A stretch of 64,000 nucleotides of DNA from Strongylocentrotus purpuratus (GCF_000002235.5 NW_022145609.1:22804408-22868407), one strand, 5' to 3'. Shown: positions 48,486-61,497, counted from the first letter of the stretch. Numbers and translations are program-made. Notes: generated from the letters alone by a model not told the origin.

Positions 48486-48557
48486 TTTAGCTCTCTAATA
48501 CTCAGCTCTTAAGTTCTCTACTACTCAGCTCTTAAGTTCTCTACTACTCAGCTCTAA
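48486..48557. repeat. 27-bp tandem repeat, about 2.7 copies
   Basis: Units of TCTCTACTACTCAGCTCTTAAG type in a head-to-tail row. Confidence 0.85.
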
Positions 48558-50401
48558 TACATTATCTATTGCTACATGTATGTCAGTCCATTTGGCAAAT
48601 ATTCTATATTTGTATTCCTGAAAATCAAGCAATTGATTCTTTTGATTCTGTGAGAATTCATTTTCCCTCGTCACCACTTCCCAACTATACCTTTAAACGG
48701 TCAGGGAGATAAGCTGAATTTGCAACATGTATGTCCGTTGTGTCTAGTGCATCAATGCCCTAGGGGGGCGAGTATCTTGCTCTTGCTTCATGCATAATAC
48801 ATGAGATGTCAACCACATTCGACACCATAATTGTAGTTTCAGCAGACTCTAGTGCAATCGTTTGTGTAGTCGCTGCCCACTTGAAGTTGACTCGATAAGA
48901 GACGATGTCTAAATGATGTCTTCAAAATGAGCTGTTCAGGTTTATTGCATAAAAAGCACTTATTGATGAAGAGGAAGAGTTTAAAATGTAATGTGATTTA
49001 TTGAGCATGCATTTCATAAGCTGTGGTAGTGCATTGTATAATCATGATAAAACTATGAACCTGTTAAACAGTGTAATCCCTGAGAACACCATTAATGTTC
49101 AGATATTTTTCCAAATAATTCTATTTAACAAATTGAAGTGGACAGTTTTATGTATCTTTTTTCATTCACAAACTCCAGCAAGATATGCTTCACTCCTAAT
49201 AATTATGTTTTCATAAGGGGGAGGGGGGAGGGGGGGGGGGTGGATGGGCAAAGTATATGTCAACCATAGCCATTACATATCAATAATTGACAACTGTTGA
49301 TAGCTAGTCAAGCCAGCAGTCCCTGTCGAAATATTTAAATAGGCCAAACAAATAGGGTTTTTTAAATTAAATATTAGAGGGCACCCTCTCATTACAAAAA
49401 GTCATATTTTTAGTGCAGCATTTCCTTCAGAAATGTTTGAAAATGTATTCTTTTTTTTTCTTCCATAAAAAATATTTGTATGCCTATGTTTTACAGTGAA
49501 AAATATACTGTACATGCTAACATTTCATCTCCAGAATATTTTTAGTCTCTTCTCAATAAAAAAAAAAGGGAGAAAAGAAAGAAAGGGGGTAAAAAAAAGA
49601 GATGTGTGGGAATGAGGAATATCTGCAGCGTTCTGTACTGAAACTCACGGTACATGTAACTCAATCTCGCATCTCTGACTCTGCAGCCGCAGTGTAGGCC
49701 TGTAATTTCATGCAAAGACTTTACCTGGGGAGCATGCATTGAGATGGGGCTTGTTCAAGGCGTACCTACTCTCTACTGCTAGAGTTGGGACACCACTAGT
49801 CTAGGGCCGTACGATATGATCGATGTTTAGCATTTAAACGATTGACACGATCATGGAGGTGGATTGATTAGTAATCGGCAGAAGCTATCTGCTCTGTACA
49901 TTAAGGGTTCCATCTTGCTGTACTATATTTGAAATATGAAGTTCAAATATCAATAAATACATGTAGTAAACATACAAGGCAGCATGTGCATGGACTGGCT
50001 TACTTTTGTTAAGTAGTCAATTGATCGTTTGCCACGTACGATTTACATTAGATTTATATAGTAAAAATTTGTCATGGAAATACTGAGACTGCATGATGCA
50101 CAAGCAGGCCTGCGCAAAAGTGCGTGTACATGTACAGGTGTACATGCTTGCAGAGAAAATGACATGCGCAGAACCTACATTTTCTACATAAAAGTAGGAC
50201 TGTAGTACAGTACATGTATATTAATTCATCTATTTTCTTCATACTAACCATTAACCTTTAGAAGGCCGAGAAAAGATCTTTGAGGTTGATTTCATACAAT
50301 TTGTATACATGCATGTTCATATTATTTTTTTAGGTCATTAGTAGAAGTTTATATTTCTTGATAAACACATTTGATTGCAATTACCGTCAAGACACAGATG
50401 T

Positions 50402-50615
50402 CACTATGAACATGACTGACAAAGAAAGCGGACAAAATATACAGTTCCTCAGGTAGACAAAGGAACATCCCTTCACTGCTATTATGTAAAAAGGTAAATA
50501 TGCATGTGACACCTGTTCTACACATTTTTACATAATAGCAGTGAAGGGATGTTCCTTTGTCTACCTGAGGAACTGTATATTTTGTCCGCTTTCTTTGTCA
50601 GTCATATTCATAGTG
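50402..50615. repeat. Near-perfect palindrome, 91-bp arms, 32-bp spacer
   Basis: Left arm 50402-50492 and right arm 50525-50615 are reverse complements with a single mismatch that I can see (GAACATGAC versus GTCATATTC). It may be a young foldback element. No target duplication was found outside the arms. Confidence 0.95.
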
Positions 50616-50850
50616 TGTAGGCCAGCACATTCTGTTACGTTTCATACACTATACCAGAAACACTGACATGAAAACATAATTTAGTGGATGCACACATACT
50701 TTATGTAGAATGGCCTACATAGCAGTATGTACGGTAATTATGTCTATTGAGCATAATCCAATCAGTTCTTGGATTGCACCTGAACTTCTGAAGCACATGA
50801 TTTGATATGCCACTAAAAATGTTATATTTCTGTTTCTGTGCATTTTTGGG

Positions 50851-50886
50851 GATTCTGATTCTGATTCTGATTCTGATTCTGATTCT
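50851..50886. repeat. GATTCT hexanucleotide repeat
   Basis: Six tandem GATTCT units. Confidence 0.95.
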
Positions 50887-51680
50887 TAAATATGTATGTT
50901 TTGAAGACATAATCTTGATCTGAGAGGAACCACCTAATAAATGAGAATAAGCTGTAATTACTATAAGCCCCAATAGAATTTTTTTTTTTTTAAATATATT
51001 TATTTATTTATTTTGACAGGGTGACTCATTATCACCAATGATGAGGAATAATAGTTTAACAAATATATATAAATATATATATATGAGCAAGATGAAGTTG
51101 CTCTGACCATAAAGGAAAGGGTAAAAAATGAAAGGAAAAGCTTTTTTTTGTAATTACTTGTTGATAGTTTTAAATCTCGATTGTACGGGTAGTTTAAATG
51201 TAATTAAAACATTCATAAAATTAACTGTAGGGGCCTTCTTGGAAAATCATAAGGTGCTTTTTGAGGGGTCATTGTACAGTTCATGTATACCGGTAATGGA
51301 AATTAATTTAATCCAAAAAATAATTCAATTGTAATTTTTGAGTGTATTAACAGTTTTCCCTGATATTTGATTTGATTCCCATTCTTTTGTTCTAAACGTA
51401 CATGTATATGTGGTCAGATATATTTTGGGGAAAATACCTTGCTTAGACTTGCCTATAGTATCTAAAAATGAAAAAACAATATTCTCTCAAAGTTACTGTT
51501 TGCTCTGTCTCATCTAAAGCTTTCTCAGAATAGTCTTCTCTGATCACTTATTTTAATATAAAATTTATGCAGCTGCATCTATTGTGCGGTTGATGATTGT
51601 TTATTTGACCTTCCCCTCCGTGTAAACGTGCAGAATAATACCCATTGAAGAAAGTCACTGCGTTGGCTCTACTCGAGTCA

Positions 51681-52155
51681 TGGATTTGGTTATGATTGTT
51701 ATTGTTGCATCGCCACATACATGTACATGTACGTCAGGCCTGATAAAAACCCGATTTAAATCAGTTTTCCGATTTTTTTTTAATTTTTCCCCGATTTTTC
51801 TCAATTTTTTTTCTTCTTCCCGATTTAAAAAAAAAAAAAAAATCTAGATTTTTTTTTTTTTTTTTTAACCATTTTTTTTCTTCCCTATTTTGCCCTATTT
51901 TTTCCCCAATTTTTTCCCCAATTTTCCTAATTTTCCCAATTTTCTTGCTCGAAAGGGGGGAATGTTGTTAGATGCCATTTTTTCCCAGCGAATCCTCTTC
52001 TTTTTTTTTTACTCAAGGGGGGCGTGGTTGAGGGGAAAACAAAAAACCTATTTTTTTTTAGTGCTCACTATCACCCCTGATGTACGTGTATGTACTGTAG
52101 ATGGAATTGGTTATGATTATTATTGTTGCATCGTCACATACATGTACATGTATGT
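51681..52155. repeat. T-rich insert between two 54-bp direct repeats
   Basis: Copy A 51681-51734 and copy B 52102-52155 share GGTTATGATT and TTGTTGCATCG.CACATAC with about four mismatches. Between them is DNA made of T runs with CCGATTT words (51735-52100), starting CAGGCCTGATAAAAACCCG, which resembles a truncated hAT end. Confidence 0.7.
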
Positions 52156-53212
52156 ACATGTAGATGGTTTGCATGTATAAACTAGATATCTCAAATTGCC
52201 TCAAAAGTGGTACAGCAACAACTTTAAAAATTATGAAAATAGTGACAACGGATCAGGTGTGGTCATCTGTCCAGTTTTCCATTCCAATCGAGAATTTTCC
52301 AGTTGGAGTTCGCAGTTATTCATTATTTAATATTTATCAACATGAATTGAAACCGGTTAGCTCAGAAAGAAAATCATCCATGAGTTATTCGTTATCATGC
52401 AAGCAAACTACCATGCTGCAGCCATATCCCCTTCAGATGAAATAAAATATAGAAACAATTTCCTAAAAATGCTGACAGTCTGAAGGGAAATTTGATAGGC
52501 CATGGTCTACCCTCATACATGTATGGGTACAGGTACATGTAGATGTATTCAGAAAATAGATAAGTTTTCATTTTATTCATTTTCTTTTCTTTCTATCCCT
52601 TTGACTACTATTTACCATAAATTATCATGAATATACATCGTATTATGCATGACCAGTTTCTGAACAAGGGGAAGGGGGGGGCGGGTTACAGATGACAAGT
52701 TATGGTGAGGATGCCATACCAGAGAGACGTTGTTTTTCTAATGTACACAATATCTCCTGGTACTGGGCTCAAGTGAATGCACTCTAAAGACAGTTGATTA
52801 ATATCATGCAGGGTTGCTGTCACAAGCACTTTATAATGGAATCCAGCAATGTCCCCTAAAATAAAAGACACAGCCGGCATCCCGTCCGATGCCCGTAAAA
52901 TGCTCCTATACAGAGAGAGCACCACTGGCACTGGCACACAGATTGCATTTTGGAGTCTGTAAGGCCAGTGCTTTGCCATGATTATACAGGGAGCAAGCAG
53001 CCTTCACCGTATCGAATTCAAGAAAAATGAGATCAACGAGCGAGTGAGCGGCATAGGTGCAGGCAGGATGTCGTGTGTGATGAATATTGTATAATGCGTG
53101 TGAAGCTGGCTGGCTGGCTTGGCTGTCTCCCTCCGTGCAATCAATACACAAGTGAGGGAGCATTTGATGATGAATGGCTATTGCCTATGATGACCTTCAG
53201 GAAGTCACCAAC

Positions 53213-55100
53213 TGTCCCTGGTTATTCTCCGCTACCGCATTCCCCCTGGTAGTACATCTCCTCCCGTGTCTAAAGGTTATTAAACTACCATCTCTCAATT
53301 TAAATTAGTCTGCAGAGATTGAACTGAACACAATCGTTAGATTGGAGGAGGAGATTTAATTCAGATTTTGCATCATAAATTAGTACAATTGTGTGTATTT
53401 ACCTTTAGATGTAAACAGAAACAAATTGTCCCTGGTTATTCACTATCGCATTCCCCTTGGTACATCTCCTGTGTAAAGGTTATTAAACTACTGTCTCGCA
53501 TTTAAATTAGTCTGCAGAGATTGAACTGAACACAATCATTAGATTGGAGGAGGAGATTTAATTTAGATTGTGCATAATAAATTTGTACAATTATGTTTAT
53601 TTACCTTTAAATGTTAACAGAAACAAATTGTCTCTGTTTATTCTCTACCCCATTCCCCCTGGTACATCTCCTCTCGTGTGTAAAGGTAAATAAACTACCA
53701 TCTCTCATTTAAATTAGTCTGCAGAGATTGAACTGAGCACAATCGTTAGATTGGAGGAGGAGATTTAATTCAGATGTTGCATAATAAATTTGTACGATTA
53801 TATTAATTTACCTTTAGATGTAATCAGAGACAAGTTGTCCCTGGTTATTCTCTACCGCATCCTGCTAGTACATCTGCTGCATTTTTAGTAAAGGCTACTA
53901 AGCTATTGATCCCCCTTATAAATTAGTCTGCAGAGATTGAACTGAACACAATCGCTAGAATGGAGCAGGAGATATAGTTTTTGCATACTAAATTTGTACA
54001 AATTACGTTTTTGTATGTTTACATGTAAACAGAAACAAATTGTCCCTGGTTATTCTCTACCGCATTCCCCCTGGTACATCTGCTGCATTGTAGTAAAGGC
54101 TATTAAAAAAATCCCCCTTATAAATTAATCTGCAGAGATTGGGCTAAAGATGAGCACAAAAATGAGAGTGATGGAGAAATTCATCTTTTACATACAAAGT
54201 GTTTACAAAATGTATTTAAAGAGAAACAAATAGGGTCAATGATTCAAATATTATTTCCCATATTCCCACTATAGATCTCATACTGCAATGCATTCAATAC
54301 CTCTGTCACACCGCCAAACCGACTTTAGACGGACTGCAGACCGACTCCGAAACCGACTCCAGACCGACTCCAAACCGAATGATTTTTAGCCATAGACTCA
54401 ATTTAAGATTTTTAATCGGTCTGGTGTTGGTCTTGTTCGTGTGACTGAGGTATAAAGGTCACTAAACTAGGATTTCTCATATACAATAGTCTGCTGAGAT
54501 ACAGTTGTCCATTAACTATACTCAAATGCTGTAGGACGAATTGATATTTTACATACATGTACTGAGTGTGTAAAAATACCTGTTGTAAACAAAACAAACA
54601 AATGAGAAAGAAAAAAACAGTCCCTGTTTAACATTCTTTCCCTTAATCCCACTGAATCACGTTCTGGATTGCAGTAAAGGTTATTGAACTGATGTTTATC
54701 ATTTAAATTAGTCGGCGGACTATATTATATGCAAATAGTAGGCCGACGGTAGAACTTTACAGTATAAGAAATAGGATTAATACGAGCAACATACTTGCAG
54801 CAGTGCATGGGAATACTAGAATCAAATTGTCTGTGCTGTCTTATTCTTTCCTCAATTCCCCTTGGTATCTCTGATTTATCATTTAGATTAGTCAGCTGAC
54901 CATATACACAAATAGTTGGCTGGCGGAAGAATGCTACAGTATAAGAAATACAAGCAACATACATGCAGCAGTGCATTTGAATAGAATCAAATTGTGCTCT
55001 CTTATTCTTTCCCCAATTACCCTTGGTATCTCCCAGACATTGTGGTATTTGTAGGTTCTCTCATGGATTCATCTCAAGCATTGGACTGAACATAATATAC
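53213..55100. repeat. Decayed satellite-like array, period about 205 bp, nine units
   Basis: Units begin near 53213, 53427, 53629, 53836, 54041, 54231, 54619, 54829 and 54993 with TGTCCCTGGTTATTC-like words. Each holds variants of TTTAAATTAGTCTGCAGAGA and TTGAACTGAACACAATC. The first five are well kept and the last four are progressively degraded and shorter. Unit 6 is split by the TIR element at 54300-54450. Confidence 0.9.
54300..54450. mobile_element. TA-flanked MITE inside the 205-bp array
   Basis: TIRs CCTCTGTCACAC and GTGTGACTGAGG have one mismatch. TA lies on each side (54298-54299, 54451-54452). The body has ACCGACTCC-type short repeats. Neighbouring units supply an approximate empty site (GCA-TAAAGG), which supports an insertion. 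Confidence 0.82.
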
Positions 55101-55315
55101 ACAAAGGCAAGACTTGTTTATGGAAGAGCAAAGCAGATTTTGTCATATACATGTACATCTCTGTGCTAAATTTGTTTATTAAAAAATTGGAAAGAAGTCT
55201 TATGCTGCAAGAAATATCTCTTTCTAGAGAAGTACATTTATAGAGAGATTATTACATCTAAGGCAGATGAATGGAATTACATGTATACAGTATAGATCAT
55301 GATACTGAATTCAGT

Positions 55316-55364
<49 letters not shown>
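55316..55364 (+). repeat. G49 homopolymer on the sense strand of intron 5
   Basis: Forty-nine consecutive G, the longest run in the window. Such lengths are easily mis-sequenced, so the exact count is uncertain. Confidence 0.9.
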
Positions 55365-55365
<1 letters not shown>

Positions 55366-55466
55366 GTACGCTTTTAATAGATATTTTTGAATTGCCATAG
55401 ATGTGAAGTTTGATTACAAGAAATTCCTTGTACGCATGTGTTTCTTTCAGGCTCACTCACTCACTT

Positions 55467-55592
55467 CCCCCCCCCCCCTCCCCCTCTCTCTCTCTCTCTC
55501 CCTGCCTCCCTCTCTCTCTCTCTCTCCCTGCCTGCCTCCCTCTCTCTCTCTCTCCCTGCCTCCCTCTCCATCTCCCCCCCCCCCCTCTCTCT
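55467..55592. repeat. CT / CCTG pyrimidine microsatellite
   Basis: CT blocks separated by CCCTGCCTCC words. Open frames here are Ser/Leu/Pro runs and not genes. Confidence 0.92.
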
Positions 55593-57007
55593 CATTTTCT
55601 TTTCAGCTCTCCACTCCCATGTATTTTACAACCCATACTTCAGTATCTAGAAGCAAAGTAGAATGTTGTCGTATTTGAATGGGTATTTTTTAGGAGAGTC
55701 AACATAATTATAATAACTCAATTAGTGGAGAAGATCTTGATTGTCCTTGCTAGAGATGGAATGTTGAAATTATGCAACCTTGCTGGAAATCATTGAAACC
55801 TTCTAAAGGCTCTAGTCAAGGGCTTTGATCAAGAGTGGTAACGGTAATGCAGGGCTTCTATGACGTTGGGAGTATTTTTTTTCCAAAGAGAAAAGTAATG
55901 AATTTAAATCAACATGGTAAACAACGGTTTCTTCTCAGAACTCAATCAAAAGCTGATGTTTTCCAGTTGTTACTGAATTGAATAGAAAATGTTTCTATCG
56001 TACCCCAAAAGGCCTTTGCAGCACTGGGGCTACATTGCAGAGGAATTTACAGTTAAAATGATATTACCGGTACTAACAAATTACAACAATCATTGATACC
56101 GGTACTCATTGACCCATATCATATCTTCAATGTGAAGGGTTTAGGTTATTACACGATGTAATGAAGGTCTTCTTCTATCTGATAAATACACAGGAGAGAT
56201 ACATGTTCATTGTGTAGTTCGATGAAATGAGCGCTCAAATTTTGATGTGCAATGAAGCAGATGATTATTCTGTAAATATGTTCAGACTTTGGACTGGTAT
56301 TACAATTAACCTTGTATAGTACATTCAAACCATGTCTGATATGGGGCACTGTATTAAGAGGGATGGCACCTTTCATTGTCTCTCCTCTTTTTTTGCAAAA
56401 AAAAAGAGAGGAAAAAATAAGCATTCTGGATCAAATTTTAGCACCAGGCACTCTCCATAGAATTCTTCAGTATTCGTTCGTTACAGTTCAACGCAGTCAC
56501 ACCTTCAAGACCAACATTATATTATTTGACAAAACAGGTTCATTACTCTAAATAAACCAAGATTTTGTTGATTATTAATGCATTTGGAGGTGGTTTGGAA
56601 GCTGGACTACATGTACATGGGTACTTTTCTAAGTACATTCATATTGAGACAATATAATATACATGATTCCAGCAAGCAAACAACATTCTCAAGTTGTTTG
56701 TATAGTTTTCCAAGGGCATTCAAGTGTGAATATTTATTTACATGTACAACATACATCCCAAGAACGGTTTGTTTTCCCTGTCTATTGCATGTACATCTCA
56801 TTCACATTGGAATGTACAAATAGTCAAATATGTTGCTTTTCACTTCAAAACCACTGAGAAGTCACTTGAAGTTCCATTTCAGCTTCATGGTAATACGTGT
56901 ATAACATCCATCAACATGTATTCGGTGAAAAGGTGCCATGAATATGAGGACAAAAGAGCCCATTAACTAATCACGTTTAATATTGCACAACAAATATGCA
57001 GACATCA

Positions 57008-57407
57008 TTAAAGGTAAAGACCAGTATTGGAAACGACTCAATTTTCGAAATATGAAATGAAAGCTCTTATTACCAATTTTGTGAAAGAATATGTTTTGAC
57101 TAATACATGATGATAAAAATTTTGTTGGGAAACCGCCTACTAATTGATATATTTGGTAAATTAGTTTGTCTATTGGACTGTGAGAGATAAACGCACGTGT
57201 TGTGCACGTGTGTCCCATAAACATCTTTCTGTGTACAGTGCTTGTAACTTTACGAAGACTGGGCCAAATTTCTTATCATTTTGATGATTCCAGAACCTTG
57301 CAGTACACACCAATACTTATATGCTAGATGATCAACCTTTTCTGATTGATTCCACAATGTTTCTTTCAGAATGTAATCCCATGACTATAACTGGTCTTTA
57401 TCTTTAA
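57008..57407. mobile_element. TTAA-flanked MITE, 400 bp
   Basis: TTAAAGGTAAAGACCAGT at the left and ACTGGTCTTTATCTTTAA at the right, with TTAA at both outer ends. No coding. Confidence 0.82.
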
Positions 57408-57555
57408 ACCACCAAGTTGAAGGGAATTACCTGTGTGGAGGGATTACTGCATATTCGCATGCTAAAAATTTGGCAGACAAAATGACTATTCATTGCTTTC
57501 CTTTAAAAGGTTAATTGAATTCTGATGAATAAAGTTGGTGACATTTTGGTAATTT

Positions 57556-57639
57556 GATAGCTGAGATAACTCAGATACTGTTTATCAATGTCAGCTAGAT
57601 AGCTGAGATAACTCAGATACTGTTTATCAATGTCAGCTA
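57556..57639. repeat. Exact 42-bp tandem duplication
   Basis: Two identical head-to-tail units starting GATAGCTGAGATAACTCAGA. Confidence 0.97.
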
Positions 57640-57717
57640 GTATATTGAACTACCGGTATTCTGTGATACTAACACTATCGCTTATCAGTTCCCAAAATGT
57701 TGGTTACATTTAAATCA

Positions 57718-57760
57718 TTAAAGGGCAAGTCCACTCCAAAAATAAATTACTTTCCTTGTA
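57718..57760. mobile_element. Solo end of the TTAA AGGGAAAGTCCACC family
   Basis: TTAAAGGGCAAGTCCACTCC matches one end of the element at 15659. The other end was not found. Confidence 0.6.
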
Positions 57761-57972
57761 GATTTTCCCTGACGTCCAGCCAGTCTGGCTATTTTTTCAA
57801 GATGGCTGACAACATTTATGTTTTTTTCTTTTTTTCAATTCAAATAAAATATCATTTTAGCAATACATTTTCATGTTTTTTAATTTAAAAAAAAGGGTGA
57901 AAAAAAAAAGGCGGCCTCATAAAAGGAAGCGGGCGGGGACGCTAAACATGAAGTCTTTTTTAAATGACCGAA

Positions 57973-58530
57973 CCCTGCTGAACTGCAATCTGATATCAGA
58001 TGTAGATATGAAATGATGTGCTTCCATCATTCCATCCGTTCACAGTGTTATGTGTGAACATGGCTGTGCAAGACTGCTGCAAATGTAATACACTAAGCTT
58101 GCTGAACTAAAATCTGATGTGTCGTTCATCAGCTTACAGCGTCATGTATGAACTTGGCCATACATGACTACTGCAGCTTGTAATACACTAACCCTGCTGA
58201 ACTGAAATCTGATGTACATGTATGTTGTTCATCAGCTTACAGCGTCTTGTGTGAACGTGGCCATACATGACTACTGCAGCATGTAATACACTAACCCTGC
58301 TGAACTGAAATCTAATGTGTGTCATTCATCAGCTTACAGCGTCTTGTGTGAACGTGGCCATACATGACTACTGCAGCATGTAATACACTAACCCTGCTGA
58401 ACTGAAATCTAATCTAGATATGACCCGTTCGCAGCATTGTGTGTGAACGTGGCCGTACATGACTACAGCAGCATGTAATACACTAACCCTGCTGAACTGA
58501 AATCTGATGTAGATATGAAGTGATATAGAT
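57973..58530. repeat. Tandem array, period about 100 bp, five to six units
   Basis: CCCTGCTGAACTGAAATCTG recurs near 57973, 58098, 58192, 58295, 58392 and 58487, with GTGTGAACGTGGCCATACAT and TGTAATACACTAA between. The central units are the most alike. Confidence 0.93.
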
Positions 58531-58679
58531 GCTTCAGCCTTCCGGGCCTAGTCCACTGTACCATTACCTATCTACAGCTGCTGTTTATCAGCACTATGAA
58601 TACATCAAATTTGTGTGTGTGTATGGTGTGTAGGGGAGGCAGAGGATTGTTACATGGGGTGACTTGTGTGTTATTATCC

Positions 58680-59660
58680 TTATCTGGCTGGATTAAAATG
58701 ACCTGTCACTGTTTATCTAGACATGATTCCAATTAAACAGAAATACATTTAAATGCAATTATATACAAATAGTCAAATATATGTAGGCTACATGTACACC
58801 AGCATGCATGATGTTTACTTTCGTTCTAGCTGAACTAACATGACCCCTCTTTGTTTATTTAGACTTGATGCCCATTAAACATATAAGTACATTTAATACA
58901 TAAAAATTTGTTCAAATAAGCATATATATTATGATGGCTACTTTTATTTTCAGCATGAATGAAAGTAAATTGTTTTGGCTAAATTATAATGACCTGCCAA
59001 TTTTAGCTAGATACATACATGTATATGACTCCCATTTCAAAACAAAAATATCATATGTGTACATATATATGTGTGTACAAAATATGACTTCTTATACCTG
59101 TAACTGCAATACATGTAAGACTTCAAATATACATGAACATGTACATTTGTAGGTAGAAACATACATGTACATGTAGCCTGTAGGCCTTACATGCACATGT
59201 ATGTACATCAACATGAATTATGTTTGTTAAAGGGATCGTTTAACAATGTTAAATCTGAGATACAAGGCCCTACATGTTATCAGTGTCTGTGATGTGGTGT
59301 AATATTGAAGCCCTAAAAAAATTGCTCTTCAAAATGATCAAAAAGTGCCTCAAAAAAGTAAAAAATCTTTGAGTGACCGGTTTTACCATACTCGTTTTCC
59401 CCAATAGACTGTAGTGTTATGAAAACCGTCAGGCGAACGGTTTTCAAAATTTGTAATTCCAATCATAAATATCTTGATAATCAGACAGGCGATCGGCTTG
59501 TAAAAGTAATGGGGTTCCTGACTGACCTAAAGGTTTATAATTATCATTGCATCATGAGCTAAATCCAGAATTTTGTTTCAGAATCCGAGACAAAGTTACC
59601 GGATCCCTTTAATGTAATGTATCTGGCTGAAATATATTCACCTGTTATTTTACATCTAGA
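58680..59660. repeat. Decayed tandem array, period about 148 bp, split by a MITE
   Basis: Units near 58680, 58829, 58975 and 59618 share (T)CTGGCTGAA...ATGACCT and TCTAGACTTGATTC-like words. The last unit is separated from the others by the element at 59227-59612. Confidence 0.7.
59227..59612. mobile_element. TTAA-flanked MITE, 386 bp
   Basis: TTAAAGGGATC at the left and GATCCCTTTAA at the right with TTAA outer ends. An internal CGGTTTT pair is present. It lies inside the 148-bp array. Confidence 0.75.
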
Positions 59661-61497
59661 CTTGATTCTTACTGTATTTAGCAAAAACACATGTACATGT
59701 ACATTGTATGTCGGCTACATGTTTAGGGTTACAAACATGAATCACATTGCATGTGCATGTACATACACAGTACAGGTACAAGTGTTCATTTGCATTACGA
59801 TATGTTTGCAACACGATTGACGATCTTTCCCAAACATGTCCATTTATGCAGACGATCACATGCAGCTAGTAGACCTTGGGAAGATATATTGACTTAGCTG
59901 CAGTCTCAGAACCAGTTCCAAGAAATGCACATATTGCATGTACTGAAGTGTTGACATATTTACCTTCAAAGAATTGATGACCTGTATACTTTGTGTATAC
60001 AGTCTGTCAATGTGATAATGCTCACCAGTGAGAAGTATGTACCTTCAAGTAGTATGACTGCACATGTACAGTTAACTTTTAAATTATTCATACCCTTCGT
60101 AAATTTTGATGTTTTTTTTTTTGTGTGTGATTTTTGTAACTCACATACTAGTTGAATTAGGACCTTTGTTGAATATACTTTCAGATGCGAGCATTGATTT
60201 TTGTCACATTTTCAAGAAACATAAATCGGGGCAAATCCATTTTTCACATAGTTTAAAACTTACACATTTTGGTAAGGGTATGAATAATTTAGTTGTTGAC
60301 TGTATGTGTACTAAACTTTACTTGTAGCCCTCCCTACATACTGTACATGTAGCTATATGTTGCACAAGAACATATACATGTACAAATATATATACAATGT
60401 AGAAGTGATTGATGTCTGCTATTTTTATGAAAGAGGAGGAATTGATAATCTAATGTCATTGATGTATGCATGAAAAGCATGCTGGTACATACTTACATGT
60501 AAATGTTCATGTAGTATAAATATTAGTAATACGCAAATATAAATACATTAGGGGCACGGTGCATTCCACCCAATCTTTTAGGAAGAGTGAAAATGCGAGA
60601 GAGGCTATGGTAATACATAATTGTAGGTAGTAGTACTCAGTATTATACATTGCATTTTTTTTTTATTGTCACCTATTTTTCAGTATATTATAATTAACTT
60701 TAAATGAAGTGTCGGGATTGATCCTGGGCTGAATTGAAATCAAGATGCCTACAGAATTGTTAGTTGAAATGTATTGTCTCATATTTTCATACTTATTCGT
60801 TATTAGATATAAATTAAATTGCTTTGTTTTACAATTACAAGTAAGAGGTCATAAGGATAAATTATGAGTCCCATAGTGAAACATAGTATTTTTGATATTT
60901 TATACCTTGATATAATTTAGATTCTTGGTTTATAAGTATACTTCAGATATATTTTTCCAACCAGCAAAAACGGTAGGGCCTCAAGTTTGTAGGCTTTGCT
61001 GACAATAATAAAGAAGAATTTTGGGGCATTAATATATATAGGAAATAGACGATTTGCAGTCCATTTCAAGTCCAGAAAAAAGGAAAAAAAACCTACAAAT
61101 TTGCCTTCAATGATATTGGATATTTCAATTTGTTGAAAGAACTAACCTTCACCCATCCACCTCTTATGGTCTAATTCCATGGTTGATATGTACTCCTAAT
61201 TTTGAAGAGTGTGTGCTTTGCCAAGTCCTTTTAGCACAGTGAGGATGGAATGGTGATTGTGTTCAACCATTGTAAGGAAGACATAGTTGACAACTGCATT
61301 TTATTATTTTAAATTTACATGTAAAGTTCATTTCATTTTGTATTCTGACTGGTATGCATGGAAGGCTGCTCTCTTGTAGTATGTCGTCTACACTACTTCC
61401 ATTTTTTGGAGACATATATTTTCTTGTGAAATATACCTACATTTACAGTGTACCTACATATTACCACTTTGCCGTTACTAAGATTTAATCTATTTCT

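Noticed and set aside
51681-52155. Direct repeats as LTRs of a small element
   Set aside because: The repeats lack TG...CA ends, primer site or any coding; 54 bp is too short.
53213-54130. Regularly spaced repeats as a CRISPR array
   Set aside because: The unit is about 205 bp with no short-repeat/unique-spacer pattern, in an animal intron.
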